From the NCBI GenBank assembly GCA_035236585.1, contig CP141126.1, forward strand, positions 10,491,001 to 10,555,000: DNA of 64,000 nucleotides, read 5' to 3'. Position numbers and translations under genes: made by a program. The DNA comes from Warburgia ugandensis. Its lineage: Eukaryota > Streptophyta > Magnoliopsida > Canellales > Canellaceae. A model generated the notes under the pieces. It worked only from the letters and a program-made list of their open reading frames with translations. It was not told where the DNA came from and searched no databases. Below are positions 35,100 to 49,429 of the stretch, one piece after another; position 1 is the first letter of the stretch, and every line of letters starts with the position of its first letter.

Positions 35100-38000
35100 A
35101 AAGGTTGAGTTGAGAGCAATACTTTTGTGTAACCTCTTGCCCGGGATTTCACCATTATGGCAAAATGCTCATAAGTTCTTCACAATTAGTAAAATTAAAC
35201 TGTCAGACATATGCATGAATTATTGTCGAAGGGGAAATATGACATGCTTGAATTGTTATAAAGAGGAAAGCTGAAAGATGATGGGGTTCTGGGGTCTTTG
35301 CGGATCCCCAGCCAATTTTTGGTTTTACATGTTCCACATGAACGTGATATACCCTGCTTATAGTAAAGGCAATCACAAATCCTTAAAATTTCCATTAATT
35401 TCAGCTTGACTGGATCATCCTAGGTCAACGATTTGCCAACAAAAACCATTGATATTTCAGAGGGCTTGCTCCATGGCACTATGTCCATGTGATTTGTTGT
35501 TGTATGTTAAACAAGAGTAACAATCTTAAATTCTCATTTGTGCATGTGGAGCTGAAAGTGACTGTTTGCTGAGGCTGCTACAACGGCATTTACTTGGTGT
35601 TCTAAATAGATGATAAGAAGCATCAATTAAAAACTCGAGTCCACAACCAAAAGGCAGCAGTACTTGAGAATTGGGATTCTAATCCTATGGTCGTATCTAT
35701 AATTTTCAATATTTTTTAGGTTTACAATATTTTCAATCCCTATATATTAGATTAATTTTTATTTAATTATTTTTAAAGTAACTTTTTCAACTTTGTTTGA
35801 TCTTGTTATCTTTTACTAATATCATTTCATCATCACCTCTAATGCACTTAACATTGTTTAAGTCCTTACTCTTTTGTTTTCTTACATTTACAAATTTAAA
35901 CAGATTTTTGTCACTTCTCTTGATCCTAATATATTATAGAGATCAATATATGCCTTGACTTTAGCCTCAATTATCACTCTCTTAACAGCATGCTTATATT
36001 GCTCAAAGTTTTCATTATTTTTGGTCTTTTTTCATTCTTTAAAATACACGTGTCTCTCTTTAAAAACTTTTGTAAGTGCAAAATGGGTATTTTTAATTAT
36101 TTTAAGTGAAATCCTCTTCAATTTTGATAATTACACTTTTCACGCGGAAAGATACAATTTTGCCAATGGATATATCCTATCTCCTTCATTCTTATAACTA
36201 TCCGCTTTGGAGATCTCAACGGCTTCCTCGCCTTAGTAAATAACCAGGTTTTGGATGGATTTCCAGTGGCAAATACAGTCTGAGGATAGATATTACCAAA
36301 ACAGCGGTGTTTTCCCAAAATTCCATTGAAAAGTTTGAGGGTTTACCTACAAATATTTTACCCTGTTGAAAAAACTATCCGAAAGAACAGTAGCCAACAT
36401 CTCCAAGTTGAAGATATTGAAATTGAGCCCCAGAACAAAATACATATATTCATACGATCTCCAAACCCCATAATCTCATCTTGTTTTCTTATCGTGACCT
36501 TAACACAACCATACGCAATGTCCAGCCCTCGATCCTCCCAAAAAACCTAAACACTCAAACCCTAGATTCTATCAACAACATCGGCAATCCAAGATTATGG
36601 AGTTCACGTTCTTTGTGATGGAATGCAGCTGCCTGAGTATGAATATCCCGTTCATTCTCAAAAGGTTAAGAAGTATGGATGTTGAGCTTCTAAAACTCCA
36701 AGCCTGTCCACTACCGATGTACTAATCAAGGAACCATATTTAACAGCAAATTTTGACTGTGGTAAGGCATTCAAATAAAGAAACCGAATGGACCAAATGT
36801 GTGAATGCTCCTACTCATCTCTTGAAAAGCCATATGCGTGGTAATCTCCTAAACCAAGGTTGTTTCCAAATCCATCAGAAAATCAAAAGGCAAGAAACTA
36901 GAAATTAATTCTAGCCAGATATAATCCTACTCTTAGTATCTCCACCTAAGCCCACTTCTGGCCATAAATCTGTAGATCTGAAGCTATAAACCAATATTTG
37001 AAGAATTGATAGGAAAACATTCCAAATCCATCAGAAAATCAAATGGCGATACAATATAATAAGATCAAACACTGCAGATCTACCAAAACCGTCAAACACT
37101 ACAGACCTACCAAAACCGAACAAATCGCATAGAGAAATGCAGAAAGATGGAAAATGGCTCCTATGAGAGATCTTACCTGTGTCGTGCTCGAACAATACAG
37201 AAGATAGGATTTCTTTCTATCGAGGCAGATTCAAAGCCAGAGATCATGAAGAGAAGGGAGAAAGGGGTTTGGGTGCAAATGGGGGTGCCGTTATCAAATT
37301 TAAAGAGGATTCCACGTAAAAGAAGGAAATACCACCCGAGTGGCATGCGAGACTCCTTTCGTAAGGAATTTTAGCAGCTAATGGAATGACCTTCTGTGGA
37401 ACGATTTTACAACTTTGGGTCCTGCCATGCTGTTGTTTAAAAACATAGGACTTTCTGTGAGACGAATCGATAACTTTTGGTACTAACATGAAAAATTTCC
37501 TATATTTTCAGTCGCACACAAAAGTCTAACTAATGTTTAATCCCTCTTGTATTCCCTACGGGATAAGATTATGGAAGGCATAGATCGGCTATTCATTTGA
37601 AAATTGAAGATAGATAGCAGAGAAACATTTAGAGGGAACCATTTTGATCCCACACACTCAAGCCACTTCATCCCCAATTATTTACAATCCAACAATCGTG
37701 CCATGTTGTACTTGGTTTTATCATCCCCATGGGAGTCATGCAATCATTTCTCACACTTGCTTCACACCAAATTGCGTCTGTTAATTTGTATTCAGAAAGT
37801 ATTAGAATTACAAGGCGCATCAGATGGGATCATGTCTGAAAGAAGCCGGAAACCCGAGATGATAGAAGATCAAGTTTTAGAGGACACGTTTGAGCTCTTA
37901 ATCATCAGAATTACTTCCGTGAAACTATCACCCCTTCCGTAAACCTCAATTAGTACCCCAACTCTTAACCATCCAAGAGAGAGAGAGAGAGGATAAGGTT

Positions 38001-38950
38001 GATGTATCTTAAAAAGTTCTACCGCAGCATCATGACGATTCTAACAAAAGCCACAAAAGCTTTAAAGCAGAAAAGTAAGAAACGAAGAGGACCCGGGAAA
38101 GCCCACAAGCACATCTAAACATTCCTACTGAAACTGTTGTTCCATCAATGACTTAGAAAACAAAACAGTGACACACATTAACCTCAATCAATCAAAAGCG
38201 TCAAATCCTTTGGTTTTGTCACAGCACTTAACCAGTTGCAGTTGCTTTCTTATGATTGCTTCTTCACAATATATAATTCCACTAAAACAAAAGGCAAAGT
38301 GCACACATGATATCCATATCAGAAAGTTGAAGTCCGTTTTCTTGCATGATGAAAGACATAATAGATGGATGAACTGAAAAGATGACGAGAAGCTTGATGA
38401 TGTCAAATTGAGCTCAATAACTGGTGTAGTAAGAGCTAACTTGATACCAAACGTGTCTTATACTGGCCATGGAGTCTTTAGTCTCACTTTAACCTGTAAT
38501 TATACATGCTACTAGCCTTCATACATGAACCGGTAAATGGGTAGGCACAAAAATATATATAGATACATATGACAGAAATTTGGTATCCCCACAAACAATT
38601 TTGATGTTCATGATCTATATCTATCTTTCAAGAGTATAAAAAAAGTAATATACATTCCTTATCTTTATGAACTCATCTTCTCATGTATTCAAGCGCAAAT
38701 TGGTTCTACGGTATAAACCTATACTAAGTAATTTTTCGTTTTATACAAATAAGCTTGCAACTCCTTTCGTTATTAAAGGAAAGAGAGACAGCCGCCTGAG
38801 ATAGATTCACGTACTCCCCACTCCTTTGATCCAATGCCCTTTAAATCATAAGAATTTTCACGACTTACCTGGATTTCCTCACTCGAGGTCATGCATGTGT
38901 TACATACATGACTTGCTAAGAAGAGTCATGAGGTATGATCCAGAGTAAAT
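35100..38950. other. Intergenic DNA downstream of the BLH gene
   Basis: No protein family is recognised. A piece at about 37150-37380 resembles the LTR leader region (GGGGGTGCCGTTATCAAA) and is probably an LTR relic. A plus-strand run near 36595-36650 reads YGVHVLCDGMQLPEYEYP without detectable context. (GA)n lies at about 37978-37992. The gene's 3' UTR should occupy the right end; no clear poly(A) signal was fixed. Confidence 0.5.
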
Positions 38951-41900
38951 TCAGGCCACAAAGTCTGGCAATAACTGAGCAGCAAAACGCTTCCTGTTCT
39001 GGATATTCATGTTCTCATATGCATTTGCAGAATGAGCAGCTGATGGATTGTTCATGCTGCAAAAGTCATTAGCTTCATTGCCCATCTCAATTCTCCTTCC
39101 AAGGGGCAGGTTCTGGTTGGAAATGTATGTTTCTTGAGGTCCTGATAAAGAAAGGTTTTCACAATGTGGAAGCCCTAGATTGAGAGAAATTCCATTACCA
39201 GAGAACCGAGGTGCAAATTGCTCGGTGTCGAACCTTCCGATCTCCCCAAGATTATATGCTCCAAATGCTCCACCTTGATTACTGGCGCCGGTGATTAAGG
39301 AATACCCATCACGATTGGGCCTTCCATTACCGAATTTTATGAAATCTCTGTTGTTCGTCTCATCGGATTTCAAGTCCAAATCATCGGTCATGAATGGGAT
39401 GGTGTTTGAGTTTTGCAATTCACTGTCTCTGGCTTTCTTTGCATTTCCTTGTAAAATCCCTTCCTTGTCATGGAAACTGCCTTGCATGTCTGATGACCCA
39501 ATGAGGGAGAAACTAGACTGCTTTCGGATATTTCCCACAGTCGATGTTGTTGGGGAACTAGACATAGGAGGAGCTTTGTGGTCATCCATATTATCCGGTC
39601 TAGTCCTAAGACCGTTTGTTGGTTCAGTCCTGGTGGGGCTACTTTCTTGAGGTGCCACAGACTTCGATCCCAGATCCTCATTAATCTCACTTTTGCTTGT
39701 TTTGTCTTCTGAGCAGTTCAGTTCCTGTTCCTTGGTTTCCTCCATATACATTTCTTCAACCATTGGCTTCCAAAGTCGAACTCGTGCATTTATGAACCAG
39801 TTGGAGACCTACATTAGCAAACATTTTGAGCCTTTTTTAATTGGCCTCAAAAGTAAAGTGAAGGTGCAAAGGGAGAAAGAGTAAGAGTTTCACAGTACCT
39901 GGCTCCTAGTAAGCCCCGTTTGCTTCGCAAGCATATGTTTGTCTGAATCTTTTGGGTACCTATAAAGCAAGTTGATTTCTCAATGAACTGCTAAAATTAA
40001 AGGTACTTCTGAATTAATAGGTTCATTTCTAACTTACATAAGTCAGTAACGAGTTATTGCAGAAGTACAATAATACCTTCGCACAAGTTAATCATCTTTA
40101 AGTAAGTAATATCATTAACTGATAATTTTTTTTCAACTCTCAATCATTTAGCTTTGGTATCAAGATTATCAGGTGGATATCTTTTCATTTATACATATTT
40201 GCTGCAATCGACTTGGTCCAGAAAAACTATAGCTGAATGTCTGATCCTAAATGACTCGTCTACTTGTCGTGTCAACCAATCTATACATGTTCTCTCCCAA
40301 CTTACTCGAGAAAAGTTGCCACTTTTTACGGCCATCAAAATTATTATACCTAAGACGAGTCACCAATTGACAAAAATCGACCTTTTAAATGAAATAATTC
40401 ACCTAAGTCAACCTACCACACCTTTGCCAAAAAAAGAAAACCTAAGTCGCAAGTCTTCCTTAATATCTGTCATAAGGTTCTAAATTATAGCCGAAGTATA
40501 ATCGATGAATGATATAGAACAATGTGATTCTAATCCGAAGAACTGACAATTTTGTGATCTTATTTATCACACGACCTAGACTTTTCTCTGACAATCAAGA
40601 GTTATCCTCAATTCTCAATTGAGTTATGTTTTCATGATTTGATTTATTTAAATTTTAAATATAAACTCTTTTCTGTGTTGCCCAAGAGATTTACCTTTAC
40701 CTTTTCTCTCTTTTCACAAGCTACAGGAGAAAATTCATTTTCACCTAGAAACTCACATCTTTTACTTCACTTATGCCAGCCCACTCCTATGATTCCTCGA
40801 ACTAATTTGTTCATTGGGAATCTGTTCGTCAACAAATGCCTCCAACAGAAGCACCGAGTAGAGGTTGATGATTTATACCACACGTGTTCCTCATTCATAA
40901 TCTTGAAAGAATCTCTTTGCAACAAAACCTCTATGCTTCTAACACAATAACTAAAGGAACGACTGAACACTCAAGTCGCTCATGGTCCCCCTCCTGAGCT
41001 GATAAATTACCAGGATCACTCCCAACTATTGCATGTGGCACTGTATCAACCCTCTAGAACCCATTCTTTTGTCCTTCCAACCAAAGTTTCACTAACTTTT
41101 AGTTTTATTTCTCAGCAGGCATCTATAGTGAATAAAACATCAAAACAAGTTGATCAATCTATATGCTGTTTCTATGCATTAATATCATAATCGTAATTGC
41201 CAGTCAAAAAAGTTTCTGATATACCGCTCTTCGTTCTTCTACGTGTTATATCCAGTACCAGAGCTTTTGTTTCTTAACACACCTTTCACTACCCCAAATT
41301 TCATAAACCGAATGTGCTTCGCCCTTGCAATTTGTCAAAAAACAAGTACTGAATTAATTCCAAGATATCAAATTATATCACTTTATCAGCTCCCATGGGC
41401 ACTACAGTTAAAACAACATATGCGGAATGGGTCTGCATCATTCCCATTTATTACTGCCAAACCTCTACCCATCTACATCAATGGAGATTGTCACGTGCCT
41501 CAAAGTGAACATGTTGAGCTATATAAATGGCATGCAGACTCTCTTTTTGGTAAAATAGATAGCAGATTCCTTCACGTGGTCGAGTAATAGACAAGTTCTC
41601 ACATTAACTTTATTTGCAGAAAAGGGTCTACACAGTTAAGTTACAGGAGTAGATAATATGAATTTGTCCCAGAAAAGCTTTCACTAACAGAAGTCGAAAA
41701 ATCAGTTATATTCGATAAAATGGTGCATGGCTCAGGTGTATTTTACCATTATAGCAAATTTATCACAGGAAACCTCTTCGTCTTATTATTTTCCTCGTCA
41801 TGACGTGAATTCAGTCAAGGAAACAGACGAACAGAGACATGATCCTTGTAATAGTAAGCAATGATAGAAGATATATTTGGATGAAGTTGATAGTACTTAC

Positions 41901-43754
41901 GGGTGCAAGAAGTGTTCGAAGAGCCACGCACGAAGAACAGAAACAGATCGTTCTGGTAAGCCTCTTTGGGGTCTCCAAGCATTATGCTGGATCATTCCCA
42001 ACTGCTGAAGTGCCCGCTGTTGACGTAAATGGTGATCGACGAACTTAAGTCTTGAACCTTCAACTTTTCCTCCTCCTAAGCAGTCTTCTTCTCCCAAGCT
42101 CCTACTTGTAGCTCGAATCTGCCCAGAAATGGCGTCTCTCAAGCACCTGAATTGCTTGGAGATAGTTTGCAAAGCAAGAGCAGTGTAAGTTCTCGCCGAC
42201 CCGAACCCAGCTGCAGCCTCAAATGAAGAAACTACGATCTGCATCTGGTGGTGGTACTGCCTGTATCTTTGTTCCACCTTCAATTACACAAACAGAATAA
42301 GTTTTGAAATAAATAAGGTTAGGTAGAGAAACCAAGGTAAGGATATACTTGTAATTTGGTAGAAAGTTGAATGCTTTTGGTAATTTAGTTTACTTCTTGA
42401 GAGGGACGATGGGGGAAAAGGCAATTTTCAAGAAGGGTAGTTTTCACTGCGGACACAGGAGGGGAAAGAAGAAGAAGAAGACGACGTTGCACTACCAGTC
42501 AGAATTGAAACTATCTGATGAAAAGCACAGCTTTTTGTAATTTGGACAGCCAATTATCAGAACTTTATGGCAAAATTCAACTACATGTCAGACTTGTCGA
42601 AAAGATTGAGTCATTTCCTTATTGGGTATCTGTTTAACAATCTAAATTCACATAAAATCAGTAATTTCCTGACAAAACACCTTTTCTTCAAATTCCTGGG
42701 TTTTGATTAAAACAAAAGGTCTGACCCAACTGAAATTCTCGAAAGTTTCACCATATCTTTTGTAAAAACGACCCTTTTCTTGATGGGTTTTTCATGTCAC
42801 AAGAAAACCCCAACTCAATCCTCTGGAACTTCAAAAAATTCTTTCATTCGACGTCGCTAAAGATACCCATACCTCATCCAGCATGTTGACAAGCTTGGCC
42901 TTCTTCATCTGTAACTCTTGCCTTTCAGCGGTAGTAAGCTCGGGTCCACGTTTGGTGCTCGTTTCGCCTGCACCAGAAACTTCTGTTGCAGCTGAAACGG
43001 ATTCTCTGTTCATCTTCATCTGGCCCTTTTGCCCCTTGTTAGATTCGTTCTTGATTCCCTTTCCAACGCTAACGACTTCGTCCAAAAGCTGCTGTGCAGC
43101 TTTCAAGTACTTGGAACCCATCAAAACACTCTGCAAACCCGAAATTCCGTTCGAAACAGCCGAAGTTGATGACGAGGACCCTGAAATTCGCATCTCATCA
43201 CCACTAGCCGGAGAAATCACCGGAGCCGGTGCCTGGATGTCGGATTCCGTCCGATAGTTCCCGTAGCCAGGCTGCTGGGAGGAAAGCGTCAGATTTAAAC
43301 CCTGCTGGGTTGTTGGCTGTGGTGGGACCGGCCGTCGAAGACCTAATTGAGCAGTCATATCGCCTCCAACGCTGGCGGTAGTCGGAATCTGGTGTTGGTT
43401 ACCGGCGGCTGCGGAAGGATCGACTGAGGGCCAGAGATTGTAATGGAGACGAGGGATGAGCCCGTGAACGGCTGGGATCTCGTGGTGGGAGTGGACAGAT
43501 GATGGACGGTTGGGATCTTGTGAAGCAGCGGCTGCGGCTGTGGGTTGTAGTGGGATTCCGACGAAGTGCTGGTTTTGTTGAGGTGGGTGAGACAGGTTCG
43601 GCGGATTCAGTGGGTTTCCGGCGGAATTAAGAAAGACCATGTTTCCCGGTGGTGGTTGTGCGTCAGAATATCCGACGTATCCCGGGTTCATCAAGTACAA
43701 CGTTTGCAATCCATCTCCTTGGATTTCTGGAGCTCCATGAAAGTATGTTGCCAT
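38951..43754 (-). CDS. BEL1-like homeodomain transcription factor (BLH1-type), four exons
   Basis: Exons on the minus strand are 43754-42873, 42277-41901, 39959-39899 and 39808-38951, all with GT-AG junctions, giving 725 residues. Introns are 595, 1941 and 90 bp; the 61-bp third exon splitting the homeodomain is typical of BELL genes. Domains: N-terminus [18 protein letters not shown], resembling the BLH1 group; GLNLTLSS (152-159); SKY box [19 protein letters not shown] (213-231); BELL domain about 270-365; TALE homeodomain about 395-457 with the three-residue extension (HPYP) and recognition helix [11 protein letters not shown] (441-451); ZIBEL-like ISLNLGL (647-653); C-terminus [13 protein letters not shown] proteins act in the nucleus as heterodimers with KNOX homeoproteins through SKY-BELL, controlling meristem and organ identity. 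No frame damage is seen. Assignment to one BLH paralogue is less certain than the family. Confidence 0.96.
39899..39959 (-). other. 61-bp homeodomain exon of the BLH gene
   Basis: This short exon encodes [20 protein letters not shown], helices 1-2 to the start of helix 3. It starts in phase 2 after a GTACCC junction and ends at CAG|GTACTG. Its size and position are diagnostic for plant BELL genes. Confidence 0.95.
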
Positions 43755-45110
43755 CTATTTCAGATTTTACCTATCAGTCAAGACACAGAGAGGTGGACTC
43801 ACAAACCAATCAGGCTCTGAATTTCAGCCCATCTTTTCTGAACCAATTTGCTGGATCGGAATTCACCGGAATTCGACGACAAAACTTTGTGCTCTGATAA
43901 CCTGATCCTCAGAGATATCCTGAGAGAGCACAGGAAAAGAAGCCATCATGAATCCATGGTAAACCCGCAAAGTTTCAAACATTTCTAGCCCAAAAATCGA
44001 AAACCCAGAGCTAGAATTCAGCAACAAGGATAACCCATGAATCCAAAACACTTTTTCTCCATGAATTGAGAAAAACCAAACATTTTGGGGATGAAATTCA
44101 CCACCCAAATCTGGGATTCCCGCAGGAAGCCGCAATTCCCGATGGAAGACAAAGACCCATGTATTTGAATTGGGGAGAAGAGCAGGAAAAAGAAGTAGAA
44201 AGCCATGGTCTATATACAATTAGGTATAAATAATTAGTACAATTACCTGTTTGATGCAGATCCATGTGCACGTGATCCAGCATCAGCAGCCAAGGGGGTG
44301 GAAGATTTTGCTTACAGTGACACAAAACCTGTCTAAGATCTTGAAAGATAGAACTAATAAGGACCAACGAAGCCTATCATTCCCTTCATTTCAAACCTTG
44401 TCAGACTCAATTCCTGCAATTCACTCCCACTGAAAAGGAAAAGAAATAAATAGAGTTGGGGTTAAAAAGGATGAGAAAAAGATACCATCTTTCATTACCA
44501 TTATCCAAACGCCTTTCCTTTTCTTTTTCTTTTTTTTCCCTCTCTCTTCCTTGATAAGTTGGGAATGTAAGGTTCTTACCCTTCACCCCTCACTCCAAGG
44601 GCTTTGTACTGTACCTGCGAATGAATCAAAAGAGGGAAAGTTCAGTGATTTGACCTTCATTTCCTCATCATTAGATGCAGCCAGGCACGTCTGATGAGGA
44701 GAAGAGAGAGAGAGATATGATAAAAAAAACTCTTCTAAGTGTCAGAAGATACAAGCAGCTGAAAAACGAGGAAATGTCTATTTCTACGGAAATTAATAAA
44801 AAAAACGAAAAGATAACCCATACCACCCCTTTTAAATCCATTATCTTTTTGTCTTTCTTTAATTTCTTTCGTTTTTTCTTTAAATTTCCTCATTCTCATT
44901 TGTGGTTTGATGCCAGAGTGGGAAGATAAAGCAATCGAAACGCCAAGAAACGAAACCAACCACCACCGTAACACCGACCCGTCTTCAAAGATGAGAGAGA
45001 AACGGACAGAGAGATACCTACGCCAGAACGTGTGGTCTAAGATCCTTGGAAAGAACAAGATCCCCTTCGGATGATGATCTAGGCTGTTCATTTGGCGGGC
45101 CACGTGATCG
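43755..45110 (-). promoter_or_regulatory. Probable spliced leader and promoter of the BLH gene
   Basis: On the minus strand the region contains CT-rich leader-like tracts ((CT)n opposite 44703-44715; TTCTTTTTC opposite about 44520), a strong acceptor-like TTTCCTTTTCAG near 44431, and a G-box CACGTG at 45101-45106. A 5' UTR intron is common in this gene family, and an acceptor-like AATAG abuts the start codon. The transcription start and exact leader exons cannot be fixed. Short ORFs here are probably not translated. Confidence 0.4.
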
Positions 45111-48100
45111 TTGTTGCACTGTCTAATAAATGAACTGACGGGACAATCTATATTATCGACTGACCAAAAACCGTCTCTGTAGCTATCAATGTAGTTAACT
45201 ACATTTTCTTTATGAATTCAAGCATTTTTGTAATTGCCTTTGCACTCAGACTGTCCTGCTCATTCTTTCTATCCCTGTCTTGGTTTCGACTCTTCCTTGG
45301 AGCTCCACTTCCCTTTATCACAAATGGCCCATACAGGAATTAAAAATTCAGAAGCTTTATACTACATACAAGCAATAAAAAAAATCTTGCACCCTATGGG
45401 AGATCACATAAAATGCAGGAAAAAATCTACTACTTAGGATGTTTGATGTGAAGCACCCCTGTTGAACTGAGAGTGGCTTGGAGTTGATTGACAGAGAGAA
45501 ATGAGTATTCATTTGTAATGCTAAAACACCCCTTTAACTAGTAAAAATTAAATTGGAAACCTCTTTTCTAGACCAAGATTAAGCATCTTTTTGTTGAAGA
45601 TAATGACAGAAGAAGGGTAGAGCATGTCATTTAATGAAAAGGGAGGAAAGTTTTTGAAAGTTTGTGGAAGAAGATGTGAGGGAGAGTGTTATTGGTGTTT
45701 GTCCCTTTCTTTTTCTTTTGAGTGATTCTCCAAAACTTTCATTATAGATAGAGGAGGAGCTTTCTGTAATTTCAAAAGCCCACGACAGAAAGGAAAATTA
45801 AAGTTCGTCTTGTGGTGGGGGCTGCATGTAAAGGTGGACTAGTTGCTTACTGCACTCACCACTCCAAATGGCAATTACAAGCAGTTGGCGGTAAAGTTCT
45901 TAAGATACTACACATTACTTCATTACACTACAATATCTATATATGTGTATCCATCCATCCATCGTCATCAAATAACTATTTTCTAGTACACCAATCTACG
46001 TACAAGTCGGTATGATCAAGTAGTAGGACCCGCAGGTGGATTGAGGAGTACGGGAGCACTTTTTGGCCTCTCCATATCATGCATGCAATGGGCTCTTTCC
46101 AAACTTTTCTGGGGGAGAATTGAATTCCTGAGTCAGAATTCATTTCCGAGTTAAGAATTAGATTTGAAGAGCACGACCTTGTATCGTGTACACATGCTTC
46201 AAATGTGTACATTGGTTGGGAAATTGTTAAGATATTGAGATTTGGCAAGGTTTGAAAGGTCTACCGGAATATCCTTAACAACCAGATGTTAGAGAAAAAG
46301 GTGCTTTAAATAGGGGGCCACCTCTTGATTAGGAAGAAAATGTGGGTGCATTTGTGCGTTTGTATGTGGACTGGTTTTCTTTCTTTCTTTCCTTCTAGAA
46401 GTGATTCACGAGACGCAACCTCTTTTAATTTTTCTCTCCGATGGGGCCTCAAGAGCCACACGTACTTCATCTCCACCTGTTCATCCTTTGCCAAGCATTC
46501 CTTTTTCTCTTTCCCCTTCTTTGTCTCTTTTCTTTTAGTTTATGTAATTATTATTACCATTACCACGTTCATCTCTCCATTGATCCTTGGAGACAGGCAC
46601 TGATACCATCCGATCTCATTCATCATTAGGCTAAACATATTCTCTAATCCAACTTTCCCATGCATCAACCATTGGCTAATCAACCCTAATTTTGCCGGAA
46701 CATATTATGAACCCAACCATGCTAATGAAAGTAAAAACTATCAAATATTTCGTCATTAATACAAAAATATCTCCACCATTTAGTGTATGGTGAAACAGTG
46801 CAATAAAGTTGGCCTAACCCGCACTCCATTTTCCGTTTCAAAGATGGAAAACTAGGGGGCATATGGATTGAAAAAAGGCCACTCCTCTCCACAACTTTTC
46901 ATTGTGAACGAATGTGCAGATCCAAAGCATTAGTAGGCGACAAGCCCCCCATCGAACACTATCCTCTTTCCCAAGTGAAAACCGTGTCCCATGCTACTCC
47001 ACATGACTTCTTCGAGATCCAATCAGCCAACAGGCCTACAATTGTCGTCTTTTCTGAGAACTCATCTCACCATGATCGGATCGTTCAGATTGTTTTCGAT
47101 GGCCAAGATGTAAATACAAGGGAAAATTATGCGCAGATTGTAATGTAATGAATTTCGTACACATGACTAAGTTTGAAAGTCATTGTCACACTCTTTCACA
47201 ACAGACACTTTGTAGTTACCCACAAGTACCGCTTGGTAACAGTCGAATCCATCTATCTGACGGTGAGGATCAACACGTGGATTTTCCAACGTGGATGGCA
47301 ATTGTGATTTCGTGAAATCTGACATGTAACGCCGACATGTTAGGTTCCGGGCGATTCGGAGTCGGAAAACGGGGAAGAAAATCTGCATAGCGAGACAAGG
47401 GGAACAGGTGGGCGGTCTAGGGCGGCTCTTATCCAGTTGAGAGGCAAGGTTGAAAGCATGCCACGTGGTCCGGCGCACTAATTAGGTTAGGCAAGAGGTG
47501 GGACCCAGCGCTTGGCGTCAATCCCACGGAGGAGCGACTGGTGAAGTTGGTTGGACTTTTGTTCTTGCAAGGATGGTCCCCACAGCAACTTTGGGACATG
47601 CGTCAACAGTAGATGGGCCACCTGATTTGTAGTGAGGCCGAGAAGCCCAAAGATTCGGTCGCCTTGTGCAGCCAACGATGGGGCCCGCCGTCCAATCAAT
47701 TGAGCGTCCGCCTTAGCTGTTGGGCGCGTCATTTCACGGGTTACGGGGACCCACAGGTGTCGAAAGGTCAATAGATTGGCCAATGAAAGGGTGAGAGTAT
47801 TTTTATTCAGAAAAAAGGCATTTCGAGCCCGTCAGCGTCGGGCAGCGGCCCGGACACGCGTCGCGTAGTCCCAGCAGTTTCGGCCCTGCCCGCAACCTCG
47901 TATTATTGTATTGTAACCAAGCCCCGACGCGGAAATAAAAGCGTTACCATCAAATTACATTTCTGTCCCTACTTCAGCTTCCCAAATATCGGAGCCTTAA
48001 CAGTGTGCTTAAAGGATTAAAATGACATCCTTATCCCTGCCCTCCTTATCTATTTACCATATTGCTGCATCCTTTTCGTGGCAATAATACGACGCATGCG

Positions 48101-49429
48101 CATACACTCACATAATTGGCAGGCAGTGCAGAACTTGGGACCATTATTTCAATTATCAGAGCCAGTTCTCTAGTAACGTAGACATCAACGGGTCATGGAT
48201 AAACTTTTCCACCGTATGATTTGTGGATGGTTTTTCGCATCCTGTTGTTTGCCAAAATGACAGCCTACGGTTGTCAAACTAAGCCTGGATTTTGGTTGGT
48301 GACCGGTTCCCGGAACAACTTTCAGTTAATTTGAATAGATCAGTCACCACTTGATGGTGTCTTCTGATTGAAAATATTTGCATGCATCGTATACCTGCCC
48401 ATCTTTCTCTCGGTACTCTGTAATAGAATGTATAAAAGCACTGTTACAGCTCCTACTTGTAAGCTTCGCGAGTCTGAGTTTTTGGTGGGTCACGAATAAT
48501 CACCAAGATAGGGGAAGCATGCTTGTGATTTTCCATTTTATTGAATAAAATATAGTGTTGCTTATGCGGGATTGCTAGCGCCACTTATGAGCTACGGCCA
48601 TGTTAGCAGGAGGAGAAGAACTCGTATGACTTTGAAGGCGGTACATGTCTTATCACTCGCGCCAATCACGCCAACTCGTGTCTGTGTGGAAACCTAATCT
48701 AAACTTTTTTATTGCCATTTTTTGGTTGGTAATTTCATGTTCTAAAGTAACAACTATGCAGAATGCTCCCAAACTTGTAGTTAAATAGGTATTCTTTTCC
48801 TATAAAGGTCAAGCTTGTGCTTGGACGTGTGTTCTCTTAGTCCTGTTGCTGGGACCATTGGAGCACCCAACTGGAGTCCTATTGTCAATAAAATGTTTCC
48901 ACGCTTGCCAGAAGTGGAAGCTAGGGTGGGGACATGGATAGGTATGGAGTTTGAATCTTTGAATATAGATTGATTTTCAAGTCTTAGTTCTAGGAGATAA
49001 GTCGCATCTAAAACACTCGTACAAATCACAACTGTTATAAATATGTATGCAGAACTAATACGTGCTACTTCTTCGTTCTCTATGGACTTACCTATGCAAT
49101 GAGTTTTATATACTATCCACTACTCCAATTTCTTATTTTGAACCGTAAATTAATATAATTAAATCATGGAAGCTGTAAGTCCAACATTTCCTCCTAAGTT
49201 TTAATATTTAAAGTTTCAAATGCAAAGAAGAACTTGATTTTGTCACTAAAACCATGAAGTACATATTTAAGATTTATGGTACAAAAAGTATGATATTTGT
49301 AAACAAATTTCTAGCATAATTGGTCTCAGGCAACTTAGCATCTCTTTAGAAGTATGCTTGGGTGCAGGTTTGAGTTAGCATTTTCCCCTTTGGCCAGGTT
49401 TAAGAGTGTAAGTGACTTGATCATTGTCC
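45111..49429. other. Intergenic DNA with a GC-richer island at about 46900-47950
   Basis: No gene is recognised. The segment 46900-47950 is more GC- and CpG-rich than its surroundings, contains CCACGTGG near 47462, and has several modest open frames on both strands without motifs. It could be a promoter/CpG-type island or a remnant of something imported. Confidence 0.4.

Noticed and set aside
37170-37380. Leader-like minus-strand exon with donor CACAG|GTAAGATC
   Set aside because: Its GGGGGTGCCGTTATCAAA segment matches the leader region of the gypsy LTRs, so it is more likely an LTR relic than a gene start.
45605-45628. TGACAGAAGAAGGGTAGAGCAT as a miR156-like sequence
   Set aside because: It differs from miR156 at several positions and no complementary arm is nearby.
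46912-47148. 78-codon plus-strand ORF in the GC-richer island
   Set aside because: The composition looks plausible, but no family or partner exon was recognised, so no gene is claimed.
47167-47783. Two GC-rich minus-strand ORFs of about 100 codons
   Set aside because: They have no motif, splice context or recognised homology; base composition alone explains their length.
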